DNA from: Archivesica marissinica
Taxonomy: Eukaryota; Mollusca; Bivalvia; Venerida; Vesicomyidae
Assembly (NCBI GenBank): GCA_014843695.1
Contig: CM026400.1
Location: forward strand, 15,210,653-15,274,652
Direction of reading: 5' to 3'
DNA: 64,000 nucleotides
Shown: positions 19,463 through 29,104 of the stretch, in pieces
How the letters are laid out: each line of letters begins with the position of its first letter
How positions within the stretch are numbered: the first letter of the stretch is position 1
Position numbers and translations under genes: made by a program
Notes under the pieces: model-generated
Told to the model about the DNA's origin: nothing
Seen by the model: only the letters and a program-made list of their open reading frames with translations
The model's database searches: none

Positions 19463-19817
19463 ACACACACACAGACCCCATCACCTTAGCCAGATATAAG
19501 ATACAAGGAACTTATTTAACGTCGTTGAATTGCAATGATAATTACCATTAGCTAAACAGTTATGCTTCCGATATACATTTAGTTCTTATTCCACCAATAA
19601 CCTATCAGATCTACATTTAATATATACTAGAGGACATGGAAAATGCACACTTCGGATGAGTGTGTTTTTACATGTAAAACTATAACTATATAAATACATA
19701 ATTTTGAACATTTTGGAATAGTTTTAGTTGTTCAGTTTGTGTTTTGTAATAAAGATGTGATATATCTTTGATGGAATCCTTCGTATTTCGTTTTCATGTA
19801 ATAATAATCATATATGT
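19463..19817. other. Unique sequence with one inverted 36-bp unit
   Basis: At 19618-19652 the sequence TATATACTAGAGGACATGGA plus AAATGCACACTT is a diverged reverse complement of the 36-bp unit that is tandemly repeated from 19818. No gene seen. Confidence 0.6.
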
Positions 19818-20208
19818 AGGTGTGCGTTTTCTATGTCCTCTAGTATATAATGTAGGTGTGCGTGTTCTACGTTCTCTAGTATATAATGTGGGTGTGCGTT
19901 TTCTATGTCCTCTAGTATATAATGTAGGTGTGCGTTTTCTATGTCCTCTAGTATATAATGTAGGTGCGCGTTTTCTATGTCCTCTAGTATATAATGTAGG
20001 TGTGCGTTTTCTATGTCCTCTAGTATATAATGTAGGTGCGCGTTTTCTATGTCCTCTAGTATATAATGTAGGTGTGCGTTTTCTATGTCCTCTAGTATAT
20101 AATGTAGGTGTGCGTTTTCTATGTCCTCTAGTATATAATGTAGGTGTGCGTTTTCTATGTCCTCTAGTATATAATGTAGGTGTGCGTTTTCTATGTCCTC
20201 TAGTATAT
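19818..20208. repeat. 36-bp minisatellite, left part
   Basis: Eleven units of TGTAGGTGTGCGTTTTCTAT followed by GTCCTCTAGTATATAA. Unit length 36 keeps all frames open, giving YNVGVRFLCPLV repeats; this is not considered coding. A transposon interrupts the array at 20209 and it resumes at 24385. Confidence 0.95.
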
Positions 20209-20269
20209 CGATGGCTCAGCGCAAAACTAGGCTAAGTCCTTTTGGATATTTTGCAGATATTTTACTACT

Positions 20270-20804
20270 CTGTATGCTGGTAAACACCTAAAAACTAATG
20301 GTCATGGTCATTTTCATGCGAAACTCTGTTTTAGAGGTTTTTTATCATTTTTTTGAGTTAGCTATAGTTTTGCACTGAAATTCAATGGGGTTTTTTTTTT
20401 AACATGGTGCAAAACTAGACCCAAGTCAAGTTAAGAATAGTTTTGCACTTAACATATTTTAACACTGGAGAGAATGGATTGTAAAAGAAGTACTAAGTCA
20501 AGTAAGGTTCAATACAACAATTTAATTTTAAAACATTTTTAAACAAAGAACAATACAAAACAGTTTAAAGAATACAATATTGGCCAGTTTCATCAATTAT
20601 TTACAAGAACTGATACATGAAACTTAATTTCACTGTTACTAGAATATGGAACACCAAATCTACATAAGCTCAAATATATATATATATATATTGCTAGCAA
20701 CAAATATTCCGAGCTAGCAATACATATTTGGAGAGCTCTAAATCATCTGGAGAGCTCGCAAATTCATCTCGACCTAGCTCGTAGGTTACCTTTTAGCACA
20801 TTTT
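20270..20804. other. Non-coding subterminal part of the 4.2-kb transposon
   Basis: It contains GTGCAAAACT motifs (20365, 20407, 20440), a T-run (20390-20400) and an (AT)n tract at 20677-20690. No open frame is conserved. Confidence 0.5.
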
Positions 20805-20808
20805 GTTA

Positions 20809-21665
20809 ACTGATAACACCATACAGTTCTATGATAACACCATACAGTTCTATGATAACACCATACAGTTAACTGATAACACCATACAGTTAACTGATAA
20901 CACCATACAGTTCTATGATAACACCATACAGTTAACTGATAACACCATACAGTTCTATGATAACACCATACAGTTCTATGATAACACCATACAGTTCTAT
21001 GATAACACCATACAGTTCTTTGATAACACCTACAGTTCTATGATAACTCCATACAGTTCTATGATAACACCATACAGTTAACTGATAACACCATACAGTT
21101 CTATGATAACTCCATACAGTTCTATGATAACACCATACAGTTCTATGATACACCATACAGTTCTATGATAACTCCATACAGTTCTATGATAACACCATAC
21201 AGTTCTATGATAACACCATACAGTTCTATGATAACACCATACAGTTCTATGATACACCATACAGTTCTATGATAACACAATACAGTTCTATGATAACACC
21301 ATACAGTTCTATGATAACACCATACAGTTCTATGATAACACAATACAGTTCTATGATAACACAATACAGTTCTATGATAACACCATACAGTTCTATGATA
21401 ACATCATACTGTTAACTGATAACACAATACAGTTCTATGATAACACCATACAGTTCTATGATAACACCATACAGTTCTATGATAACACAATACAGTTCTA
21501 TGATAACACCATACAGTTCTATGATAACACCATACAGTTCTATGATAACACCATACAGTTCTATGATAACACCATACAGTTCTATGATAACACCATACAG
21601 TTCTATGATAACACCATACAGTTCTATGATAACACACTACAGTTCTATGATAACACCATACAGTG
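20809..21665. repeat. 21-bp minisatellite inside the 4.2-kb transposon
   Basis: About 41 units of GATAACACCATACAGTTCTA plus T. Variants have GTTAACT or one-base deletions that shift frame. Minus-strand peptides (YHRTVWC repeats) are artefacts. It abuts the broken 3' end of the transposase reading frame. Confidence 0.95.
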
Positions 21666-23903
21666 ACTTTCATATTTCTCTTTAATTTTTAATTTTTCAC
21701 TCTCTGTGGCATTTTTGAAGGAGTTGCATAAATCACACTCGTCTTTGATGGGTTTTTGAAGCGAGTATCAAATATATTCCTGTACATGTTGAGTGAGACA
21801 GGAGAAACAATGTCATGTTTTGCACATTCATCTAAGTAGAGCCGATACATTTGAGCAATGCTGAGATCTGGACTCAGATACATTTTTTTAATTATCTTTC
21901 CTACAGTAATGGCTTTCAACAACAGGAAAAATAATGGCTTTCAACAACAGGAAATGACTTGATGTGTGCAACTACAAAATCAACTTTATTGTCCAGAGTT
22001 CTATTTGGTCTATTATGGTGACTGCCTCTCTGATCTAACTCTACAATCTGGATATTATTTTGGGACTTTTTCACAGCTGTGTGAACTCTTTGAGGAGAAA
22101 TATTCAATGTATGAAGGAAACATGTTTTGCCTATTCTAACACTTGAACCATTTAATGGTAAAGTCCACATAAAAGAATTTTCTCTTTTCCTGGTACTGGA
22201 CTGTTTCTTACTCTTCTTCGTCTGTGGGGCAGAATACTTCAGAAGAAACTGCCCTTTGTCTCGTTGCATCCCCCAATTTCCAATAACTATGGAAAATCTC
22301 CTCTCTGTCTTCATAACTGAACATACTATGACATTTAAATCTACAGGTCACACCACAACCTTTCTTAATTTTCTTGGCCTGCTGAATGTTTCCTTTTCTG
22401 TTAATGTACCTCTGTCCAATATTACAACTTCTTTTATTCTTATTTCTCTGCCAAATATCTGCATTTCTTGTCCTCTTTCTTCCTCTAGCTCTTTCTGTTA
22501 TGCTTGAATTGCCAGAAACACATCCATCAAAACTAACATCTCCTACCACTTCATCCATGCTACTATCAGCTATGTTTTCAGCAGTTTCTTCAGCTTTGTC
22601 AAAATCCTGATTCACCACTGTGTCGTATTCACATTCATACTCAGTAATTTGTGACACACCCTGAACATTTTCTTCTTCTTCAATGACACTTTCCATGGAA
22701 ATTCTGCCACTTTCGTTCAAATCATGACCCATTTCTATAACATAACCACTTTCAAACTTGCTATCTCCATTTTCAGGCTCTCTACATTCTTCCTCAGACA
22801 CTGGTACTGTGATTTCTGCACCTATGTCCAAATCCATACCCACATCATCAAAGACCTCTGCTGTGTCCATATCTTCACATTCAAAATAAAACAACTCCAT
22901 TTCACTCCTGACAATTGGATCTATGTGTTCTTCAGTCGTTTGTGTTTTCTCTGTAACATGTGTATCACTGGACACTCTACTTCTGAACAGTAACTGTGTT
23001 CAATGCCTTTTGAAGTTAATCTATCATTTTTTCTGGGTCGATACATCTTTCTGCTCTTCTTAAATTTACGTTTCTGTTTTCTTTTCATTTTGTTATTGTC
23101 AGAATCTAAATCAGTGGAAGAACTTGTCTCTTGAAGCAACATTTTCTTCTCAAACTTTGATGGTTGGTATTCACTACCTGAAGAGATGTTCTCAGAATCT
23201 GAACTGATAGTAGAATCATTGTTTAGGATCTTTGCTAGTTTTGATAATGGGATGTCAGATCCGTCACTCAAATCCCTTAAACAAGATGATTCTGTCTCGT
23301 CTTCAATCTTTTTCAAATTATGCTCTAGATTGTCTTTAATAATTTGCAACATACAGGCATGTTCTCCATCTGACATATCAGAAAAGCCTTCAAAGTCATC
23401 TGATTCATTTGTACAAGTAACTATATCAACATGAGTGGCTTCAAATGGTATACATTCATTTTCTGTGTCGCCTAAGCTTGATGAGAATTTTTCTAAGAAC
23501 TGGATCAAGTTCTCAAAATTACTGTGAGATTTTAACATTGCTTTTCCATCGGTTGCTATCATGCCATCAATGTTGCTTGAATGGGGGACAAAAACGTAAT
23601 ACATATCATTCTCTCTAATAATTGCTGTAGTGTAGCATTTAATTATCAAGAACACGAATTTGTCGATGTATTTCAGTGTATGTAACAGCAGGGTTCCTTA
23701 CTAGACACCGAACCTGCATCAGATCTCACTATATTTAGAAAACAATTGTTCCACTGATTTGTAAGATCATTCACTAACAGATAATCCTCTTTCTGTCCAC
23801 CCATTTTAATACTGTAATATATTTGATCCCCTTCAAGTAAAATGGGGTCCAAGTCATTTTCTCTCCATTTAGAGGATTCTTTAACAGTTAAATGATGAGT
23901 CAT
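21666..23903 (-). pseudogene. Decayed transposase of the 4.2-kb element (multiple frames)
   Basis: Read on the minus strand, five overlapping frames follow in order: 23903-23673, 23655-22921, 22975-22208, 22314-21916 and 21922-21689. The N-terminal part is acidic (YVFVPHSSNIDGMIATDGKA; long Asp/Glu/Ser-rich region) with a basic KRKQKRKFKKSRKMYRPRK stretch. The middle has CGVTCRFKCHSMFSYEDREE and FHSYWKLGDATRQR. Then come HTLNISPQRVHTAVKKSQ, HIKSFPVVESHY and LSPDLSIAQMYRLYLDECAK. These motifs are familiar to me from cut-and-paste transposase-like proteins of hydra, insects and molluscs. After FDTRFKN the expected Cys-x2-Cys segment is present but in another phase, then the gene runs into the 21-bp array. 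The catalytic C-terminal half is absent, so it cannot encode an active enzyme. Confidence 0.7.
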
Positions 23904-24360
23904 TGCTGCAAAGCTGTTTGCAACACACTGTCTAATAAGTAATAAATATGTCCTAATTATATATATTTTTTAATTATAAGATAGTAAATGGGCTGTTAAA
24001 ACAAATAGCAATGCCATTTTGTGTTTTTATTTGACAAAATAAGAAAAAAATATAAAAAAATATAAAAAATAATTTAAATGTTAATTATTTCTCAGTGCAA
24101 AACTCTAAGTCAAGTTAGTACTAGTTTTGCACTGACAACCTTCATAAATTTATGAAAATGTGAGAGCAAAACTATGGTTAACTCTAGTTAGACATAGTGT
24201 TGCACTCAAAACAAGAAGACCTTTAGTTAGCATATTTCATTAAAATTAATTACTTTGGAAATACTGGGAGTATATTCAACATCTTTTGAGGGATGAAGGG
24301 GATACTGATTCGACTTCAGAATTTGTGGGGAAAAAACAATTTCGACAAAATATGGAGTTT
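23904..24360. other. Right subterminal region of the 4.2-kb transposon
   Basis: A/T-rich, with GTGCAAAACTCTAAGTCAAG (24095), TAGTTTTGCACTGAC (24123), GAGCAAAACTATGG (24163) and GTGTTGCACTC (24197). These mirror the left side. No coding signal. Confidence 0.5.
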
Positions 24361-24384
24361 GCCTAGTTTTGCGCTGAGCCATCG

Positions 24385-25146
24385 ATATAATGTAGGTGTG
24401 CGTTTTCTATGTCCTCTAGTATATAATGTAGGTGTGCGTTTTCTATGCCCTCTAGTATATAATGTATGTGTGCGTTTTCTATGTCCTCTAGTATATAATG
24501 TAGGTGTGCGTTTTCTATGTCCTCTAGTATATAATGTAGGTGTGCGTTTTCTATGTCCTCTAGTATATAATGTAGGTGTGCGTTTTCTATGTCCTCTAGT
24601 ATATAATGTAGGTGTGCGTTTTCTATGTCCTCTAGTATATAATGTAGGTGTGCGTTTTCTATGTCCTCTAGTATATAATGTAGGTGTGCGTTTTCTATGT
24701 CCTCTAGTATATAATGTAGGTGTGCGTTTTCTATGTCCTCTAGTATATAATGTAGGTGTGCGTTTTCTATGTCCTCTAGTATATAATGTAGGTGTGCGTT
24801 TTCTATGTCCTCTAGTATATAATGTAGGTGTGCGTTTTCTATGTCCTCTAGTATATAATGTAGGTGTGCGTTTTCTATGTCCTCTAGTATATAATGTAGG
24901 TGTGCGTTTTCTATGTCCTCTAGTATATAATGTAGGTGTGCGTTTTCTATGTCATCTAGTATATAATGTAGATATGCGTTTTCTATGTCATCTAGTATAT
25001 AATGTAGGTGTGCGTTTTCTATGTCATCTAGTATATAATGTAGGTATGCGTTTTCTATGTCATCTAGTATATAATGTAGGTATGCGTTTTCTATGTCATC
25101 TAGTATGTAATGTGGATGTGCGTTTTTTATGTCCTCTGGTATAACA
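24385..25146. repeat. 36-bp minisatellite, right part
   Basis: Twenty-one units of the same 36-bp repeat as at 19818-20208. The first ~15 are nearly identical (GTCCTCTAG); the last six carry GTCATCTAG and GATATGCG/GTATGCG changes. The decay is at the array edge, away from the insertion. Confidence 0.95.
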
Positions 25147-25154
25147 GCCACATA

Positions 25155-25904
25155 CACAGGGATTCGGCACGTTTGGGGGTACTAGTATATATATTTAAGT
25201 ACAGAGATTCTACTCTGTGGGATGTCAGATTTCGCATCGATCAGTAAAATGGCCCTATCTGAAACAATTTTGTACAAATCTGTCCAAATATAACGCCTAT
25301 CCCGAGTCTTTATATTGTTCTTCAAATAAAACATAACTTTAAGCTGCGTGCATGTATACTTTGCAAACAATTGCCATAGCAGGTCACATTTCCATACTAG
25401 GACACGGGTTCTGTCAGCAACAAAGAAAACTCTTCGACGGGAGAGTTTTAACTGTGAATAACATTATCAATAAAATGTGTTTCCACTAACGGCAAAAATG
25501 TACGTCAAAAAGAGATTTCGTAGAATTTTCAATTTGTTTTGAACATTTCTAAAGCGGCGCAATTCGCGTTGAAACGAGCGTTCTGATTGGATTATGATTA
25601 TTCTTCATATAAAAAAACCCATCTTGTTACATTCTAATAACAGTACATACACAACGTTGGTGCTAAGTATGACAAATTAACAATCTCGCCGTTGTCACGT
25701 TTGCTATATTGTCTTACATTTCAATAGTTCAGTGTCCTTTGTATGCTAGACCACAGGGATAGGTGTTATATTTGGACAGATTTGTACAAAATTGTTTCAG
25801 ATAGGGCCATTTTACTGATCGATGCGAAATCTGACATCCCACAGAGTAGAATCCCTGTACTTAAATATATATACTAGTACCCCCAAACGTGCCGAATCCC
25901 TGTG
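25155..25904. mobile_element. Non-autonomous DNA element, ~150-bp TIRs starting CACAGGGATTCGGCACG
   Basis: 750 bp. The left arm, CACAGGGATTCGGCACGTTT to AATATAACGCCTATCCC, is mirrored at the right end with few changes. No open frame. Related copies lie at 31820-32285, 32641-32738 and 38037-38127. The 32641 copy has an 8-bp TSD, pointing to hAT-like mobilisation; no TSD is visible for this copy. Confidence 0.8.
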
Positions 25905-26640
25905 TGCTAGACAACCGCTTCCCACGCACTATGCCTATATTATGTAGGGCCGGTGCAATGCAATTATTTGACCCCCTTAAAAATCGAACCCCGTGGTCAT
26001 TATTTGATGGCTGAAAATTACCCATTTCTGTAAATGTCTGACCCTCCCCCTGTAAGAAGTTTGACTCGCGTAGGAAATTGATCCCGTTCATTATTTGTTG
26101 TCTAAAAATGACACCCTATATGTTACTTCCCGTTCTTTGGTCGATAATGGCCGCCTTATTCAATCACAAACTTGTCATTCTCTATCTAGATGAAACGTCC
26201 GTCCGTCCGTCCGTCCGTCTGTCAGTCTGCCTGTCCGCACCTATACAAATGTACATGCGTTACTATGGTAACAATAGGTTTACTGTCTAGGGCTTTCCCT
26301 GTACTCGCCCTTATGGTAAGCTCAATCATCATCATCTTTCCCTGTACGTGAACATAGTTTCACATAACTTTAATGGTGGAGAGTATGGGTTAGCCTGGGT
26401 TCCAGTCTGTCGATTTTTCACTAATTTACTTCTGGCAAAATGACATTTTGATAAACCATAGGGTTGCTCTACATACATAAAATATAGGCCGTACCCAAGC
26501 ATATTTAATAATGACACTCCCATCACTATCATAGTAATATCAAATTCTATTTTATAGAAGCATAGCCTCGGTTCCAGTTTGTCGATTTTTCACCAATTTA
26601 CTTCTGGCAAAATGGTTGATATTATCAGAAACTCAATATG
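25905..26640. other. Unique sequence with MITE ends and a GTCC microsatellite
   Basis: A (GTCC)n run lies at about 26199-26217. Two related fragments (AGCCTGGGTTCCAGTCTGTC at 26391; AGCCTCGGTTCCAGTTTGTC at 26563), each followed by GATTTTTCAC and TTCTGGCAAAATG, belong to the TAGCCTGGG fold-back family. No gene recognised. Confidence 0.5.
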
Positions 26641-26650
26641 GCCCAATTAA

Positions 26651-26883
26651 CCCATTCAACACCTAGTAACTCACATGGACTGGTCCATGATATTCATAAA
26701 CCAATAAATGAATCATAAAATCACATTTGGACAAGTTCATTTATCAAAATGGGTAATTTTGTCTAAAAATAGTAATATTACTGGCAAAAAGTGCAGATCC
26801 TGATGAGACGGCTCGTCACGAGCCGGCTCATCTGAATCTACACTTTTTGTAAGCCTATTTAGAGGTATGTGGTGTTGAAAGGG
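26651..26883. mobile_element. TTAA-flanked MITE (piggyBac-like), 233 bp
   Basis: Flanked by TTAA on both sides (26647-26650; 26884-26887). Termini CCCATTCAACACC and GGTGTTGAAAGGG are inverted. It contains a strong internal hairpin, GATGAGACGGCTCGTCACGA followed by GCCGGCTCATC. CCC ends plus a TTAA target duplication are the piggyBac signature. Further copies are at 47706, 49599, 52189, 54082, 58548 and 61781. Confidence 0.85.
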
Positions 26884-26904
26884 TTAATGATCTCGGTATT
26901 AAAA

Positions 26905-26960
26905 TATATTTATATGACTGACCAGGCAAAATATATCGACGCCTGTTCCCAGGTTAATTA
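26905..26960 (-). mobile_element. TAGCCTGGG fold-back family fragment
   Basis: CTGACCAGGCAAAATATATC and GACGCCTGTTCCCAGGTTAA are the complement of the left arm at 15198-15240. Confidence 0.5.
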
Positions 26961-26964
26961 TGGG

Positions 26965-27010
26965 AAAGCGACCGGCTAGCTCAGTTAGTAGAGGGTTTGC
27001 ACCTGTAAGC
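26965..27010 (+). other. tRNA-like 5' half broken by a C-run
   Basis: ACCGGCTAGCTCAGTTAGTA plus GAGGGTTTGCACCTGTAAGC has a tRNA-like acceptor/D-arm with a good A box, but the anticodon and T arms are replaced by a run of 14 C. It is a tRNA or SINE-head fragment, not an intact tRNA gene. Confidence 0.4.
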
Positions 27011-27162
27011 CGCCCCCCCCCCCCCGGTGACGTGTTCGTGTTTTAATTATTTGCTTCTTATTTTCATAACAAACATTCGACATAAAATAATCTTAAAAGT
27101 TTGTGATCCAAAGTTCATTATAACATAAGCATATTTTACATCTCTGTCGTGTATACTCTTAT

Positions 27163-27412
27163 AGTCGGTGCTTTACACCGTGCACGTAAAACAACCAGAG
27201 GAGACTTTGGAATGGGTCTGTGTCTGTATCATGCACTATCCTCCAATAATCTAAAATGACTAATCTCTTCGGGAGACGTCGCTCAGGCTGGGTTTAAAGT
27301 CCCAATTGAAAGACTGTTAATTGTATTAGAACCAGACGGGGAATCGAACCTACGATCCATGGATTACCAGTCCAGCGTGTTTACCATTGGACTACAGATC
27401 CGTCTGTTTGTA
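27163..27412. mobile_element. SINE-C fold-back pair
   Basis: 27163-27290 is a + SINE-C body (GTCGGTGCTTTACACCGTGC, CACTATCCTCCAATAATCTA). 27300-27412 is the minus-strand head of SINE-C (CAATTGAAAGACTGTTAATT, GGGGAATCGAACCTACGATC, GGACTACAGATCCGTCTG). Confidence 0.8.
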
Positions 27413-27589
27413 TATTGATAAAATATACGAAATAATAAATATGTAAACAACTCAAATCAACTTGTTTATTGCATTTAGCATATGCATGAGAGCATAGCAT
27501 AATTATACATAAATGCATACCGTACACAAGGGCGTAGCTAGCGATTGTGATTGTGTAGGCCTAGTAATATTGTGCACGTCGACGTGGTA
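27413..27589. other. Spacer duplicated in inverted form at 19106-19277
   Basis: TTGTATATTGATAAAATATACGAAATAAT-like sequence, and GCATGAGAGCATAGCATAAT and GTGCACGTCGACGTGG, mirror 19106-19277. Confidence 0.65.
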
Positions 27590-27815
27590 GTCGCGATAGC
27601 GCAGTGGATGCGTTAGGTGCGAAAGGTCCGGAGTTCAAGCCCCGCTGGAGCCGTCACGATTGTGCCCTTAGCCAAGGCATTTAAATTCCATATTGCCTCT
27701 TCTCTCTCCTTCATGGCGAAGGATTCCATCAGGAATGAGGTCTCGAGAGTGATTATAATAAGTTGAAAGAACTGGTTTCGCAATCGAGCTAAAATAAATT
27801 TGTATAAACTAATAT
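27590..27815 (+). mobile_element. SINE-D, near complete
   Basis: GTCGCGATAGCGCAGTGGAT, GGTCCGGAGTTCAAGCCCCG (B box), AAGGCATTTAAATTCCATAT, TGCCTCTTCTCTCTCCTTCA, TGGCGAAGGATTCCATCAGG, GGTCTCGAGAGTGATTATAA, and the tail TTGTATAAACTAATA. This copy is my reference for the origin of the 54-bp satellite. Confidence 0.9.
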
Positions 27816-28189
27816 TGTGCACCGAAGGATGCGATTATGATAAAGGGGTCTGGCTTATAATTTGGAACCCTAGAAGGTCAATGGTCAACTCTGACGCATT
27901 TAATTTTAAGTCATGGATGCTCAAATTTCAATATGTTCAGAGATGTGAACTTGACTGTTTATGTTGTGCAGACTGTGACCTCCAAGTTGACAACCCAACC
28001 CCTCGTCATATCTCCCAGCCCCTACAGTTTTCATTGCATTTTGAGGTTTTTATTTTCTGGGACAATCTGCAGGCCCGGTCCCTCATGGCCTTATAGTAGC
28101 TACGTGCGTGGTACATGCCTAAATAAATAGGGGAGTTATTCAAGAGTATATGGAGAAGAAACGAAATGAATAACTTCTTATTATGCTTA
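27816..28189. other. Unique sequence, no gene seen
   Basis: Short open frames only, with no recognisable similarity. Confidence 0.35.
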
Positions 28190-28305
28190 GTTTCTACAAA
28201 TTAATCTTAGCTCGATCGCGAAACATGTTCCTACAACTTATATTAATCACTCTCGATACCCAATTCCTGGTGGAATCCATCGCCGCGAGAGAGAGATACC
28301 ATGGT
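28190..28305 (-). mobile_element. SINE-D 3'-half fragment
   Basis: AATTAATCTTAGCTCGATCG, TATTAATCACTCTCGATACC and TTCCTGGTGGAATCCATCGC are the complement of the SINE-D tail. Confidence 0.65.
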
Positions 28306-28337
28306 TTCCTGGGCAGTCTTTGTCGATCTTTAGAAGC

Positions 28338-28484
28338 GGTTAACAATGTGCGTGAGGTTAACAATGTGCGTGAGGTTAACAATGTGCGTGAGGTTAACAA
28401 TGTGCGTGAGGTTAACAATGTGTGCGTGAGGTTAACAATGTGCGTGAGGTTAACAATGTGCGTGAGGTTAACAATGTGCGCATG
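28338..28484. repeat. 18-bp minisatellite
   Basis: Eight units of GTTAACAATGTGCGTGAG; one unit has an extra GT. Confidence 0.9.
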
Positions 28485-28503
28485 GTGGTAATCACACCTA
28501 TCC

Positions 28504-28650
28504 TTTTGTAGACCGGGGAGTTTATAGATTAAAATGTGTAGACCGGGGAGTTTATAGATTAAAATTTGTAGACCGGGGAGTTTATAGATTAAAATTTGTA
28601 GACCGGGGAGTTTATAGATTAAAATTTGTAGACCGGGGAGTTTATAGATA
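28504..28650. repeat. 30-bp minisatellite
   Basis: Five units of TTTGTAGACCGGGGAGTTTA plus TAGATTAAAA. The last unit runs into the 3' flank of the Ty3/gypsy copy. Confidence 0.9.
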
Positions 28651-29104
28651 TAACAAAACAATTTTATTTACTGCATCGTTCACTATCCAACATCCGACAT
28701 TGTCAACTGAAATAATTTTACAACCTGAAATAAAAACATAACAACCAATACAATGTAATTAAAGATACTAATGTAACGATCATTAGTTAAGTATTACACC
28801 ATACATGTGTATGTTCAATATGGCTGGCTTACAGGTATATGTCCACAATAAAGGACATATGCTACAAATCTGTTCCAACTCTGTGGAGACCTGTAAAGGT
28901 AAGATTAACCTTCAAATTGGACAAACATGAACATTTACTATGAAATAAAAACAACCATTCCAAATGACATAATGAAATGTAATACTAATGTACGCGCATT
29001 GTATATATACTGACATAGAATGATTCGAACATTGCACTTATACAGTAAAATACCAGAATACAGTATATTTTGAAACAATTAAAAACTCAATATCTGACAC
29101 TGTC
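28651..29104 (-). other. 3' non-coding part of the Ty3/gypsy copy or flank
   Basis: It lies downstream (minus sense) of the pol stop. It is A/T-rich with a local direct repeat (GAAATAAAAACATAACAACC at about 28728 and GAAATAAAAACAACCATTCC at about 28941). A 3' LTR may lie here, but the 5' LTR is lost, so its limits cannot be set. Confidence 0.4.

Larger units (their letters stand above)
20209..24384 (-). mobile_element. 4.2-kb DNA transposon nested in the 36-bp array, TSD ATAT
   Basis: Perfect 24-bp inverted ends begin CGATGGCTCAGCGCAAAACT. ATAT flanks both sides (20205-20208; 24385-24388). Removing the element plus one ATAT restores the 36-bp unit CTAGTATATAATGTAGG. Subterminal regions carry repeated GTGCAAAACTAG-like motifs in both orientations (20365-20450; 24095-24210), as expected for transposase-binding sites. 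The minus strand bears a decayed transposase, and a 21-bp minisatellite occupies the place of the transposase C-terminus. The superfamily is not certain; a 4-bp TSD would fit Sola-like elements. Confidence 0.9.

Noticed and set aside
24293..25157. Long frames on both strands of the 36-bp array (283 and 264 codons)
   Set aside because: The unit length is a multiple of three and free of stops on both strands; the tandem repeat explains it fully.
26815..26850. CTGATGAG motif in the TTAA-MITE, resembling a hammerhead ribozyme core
   Set aside because: The expected CGAAA after stem II is missing, and CTGATGAG pairs with the other arm of the MITE's central hairpin. It is structural palindrome sequence.
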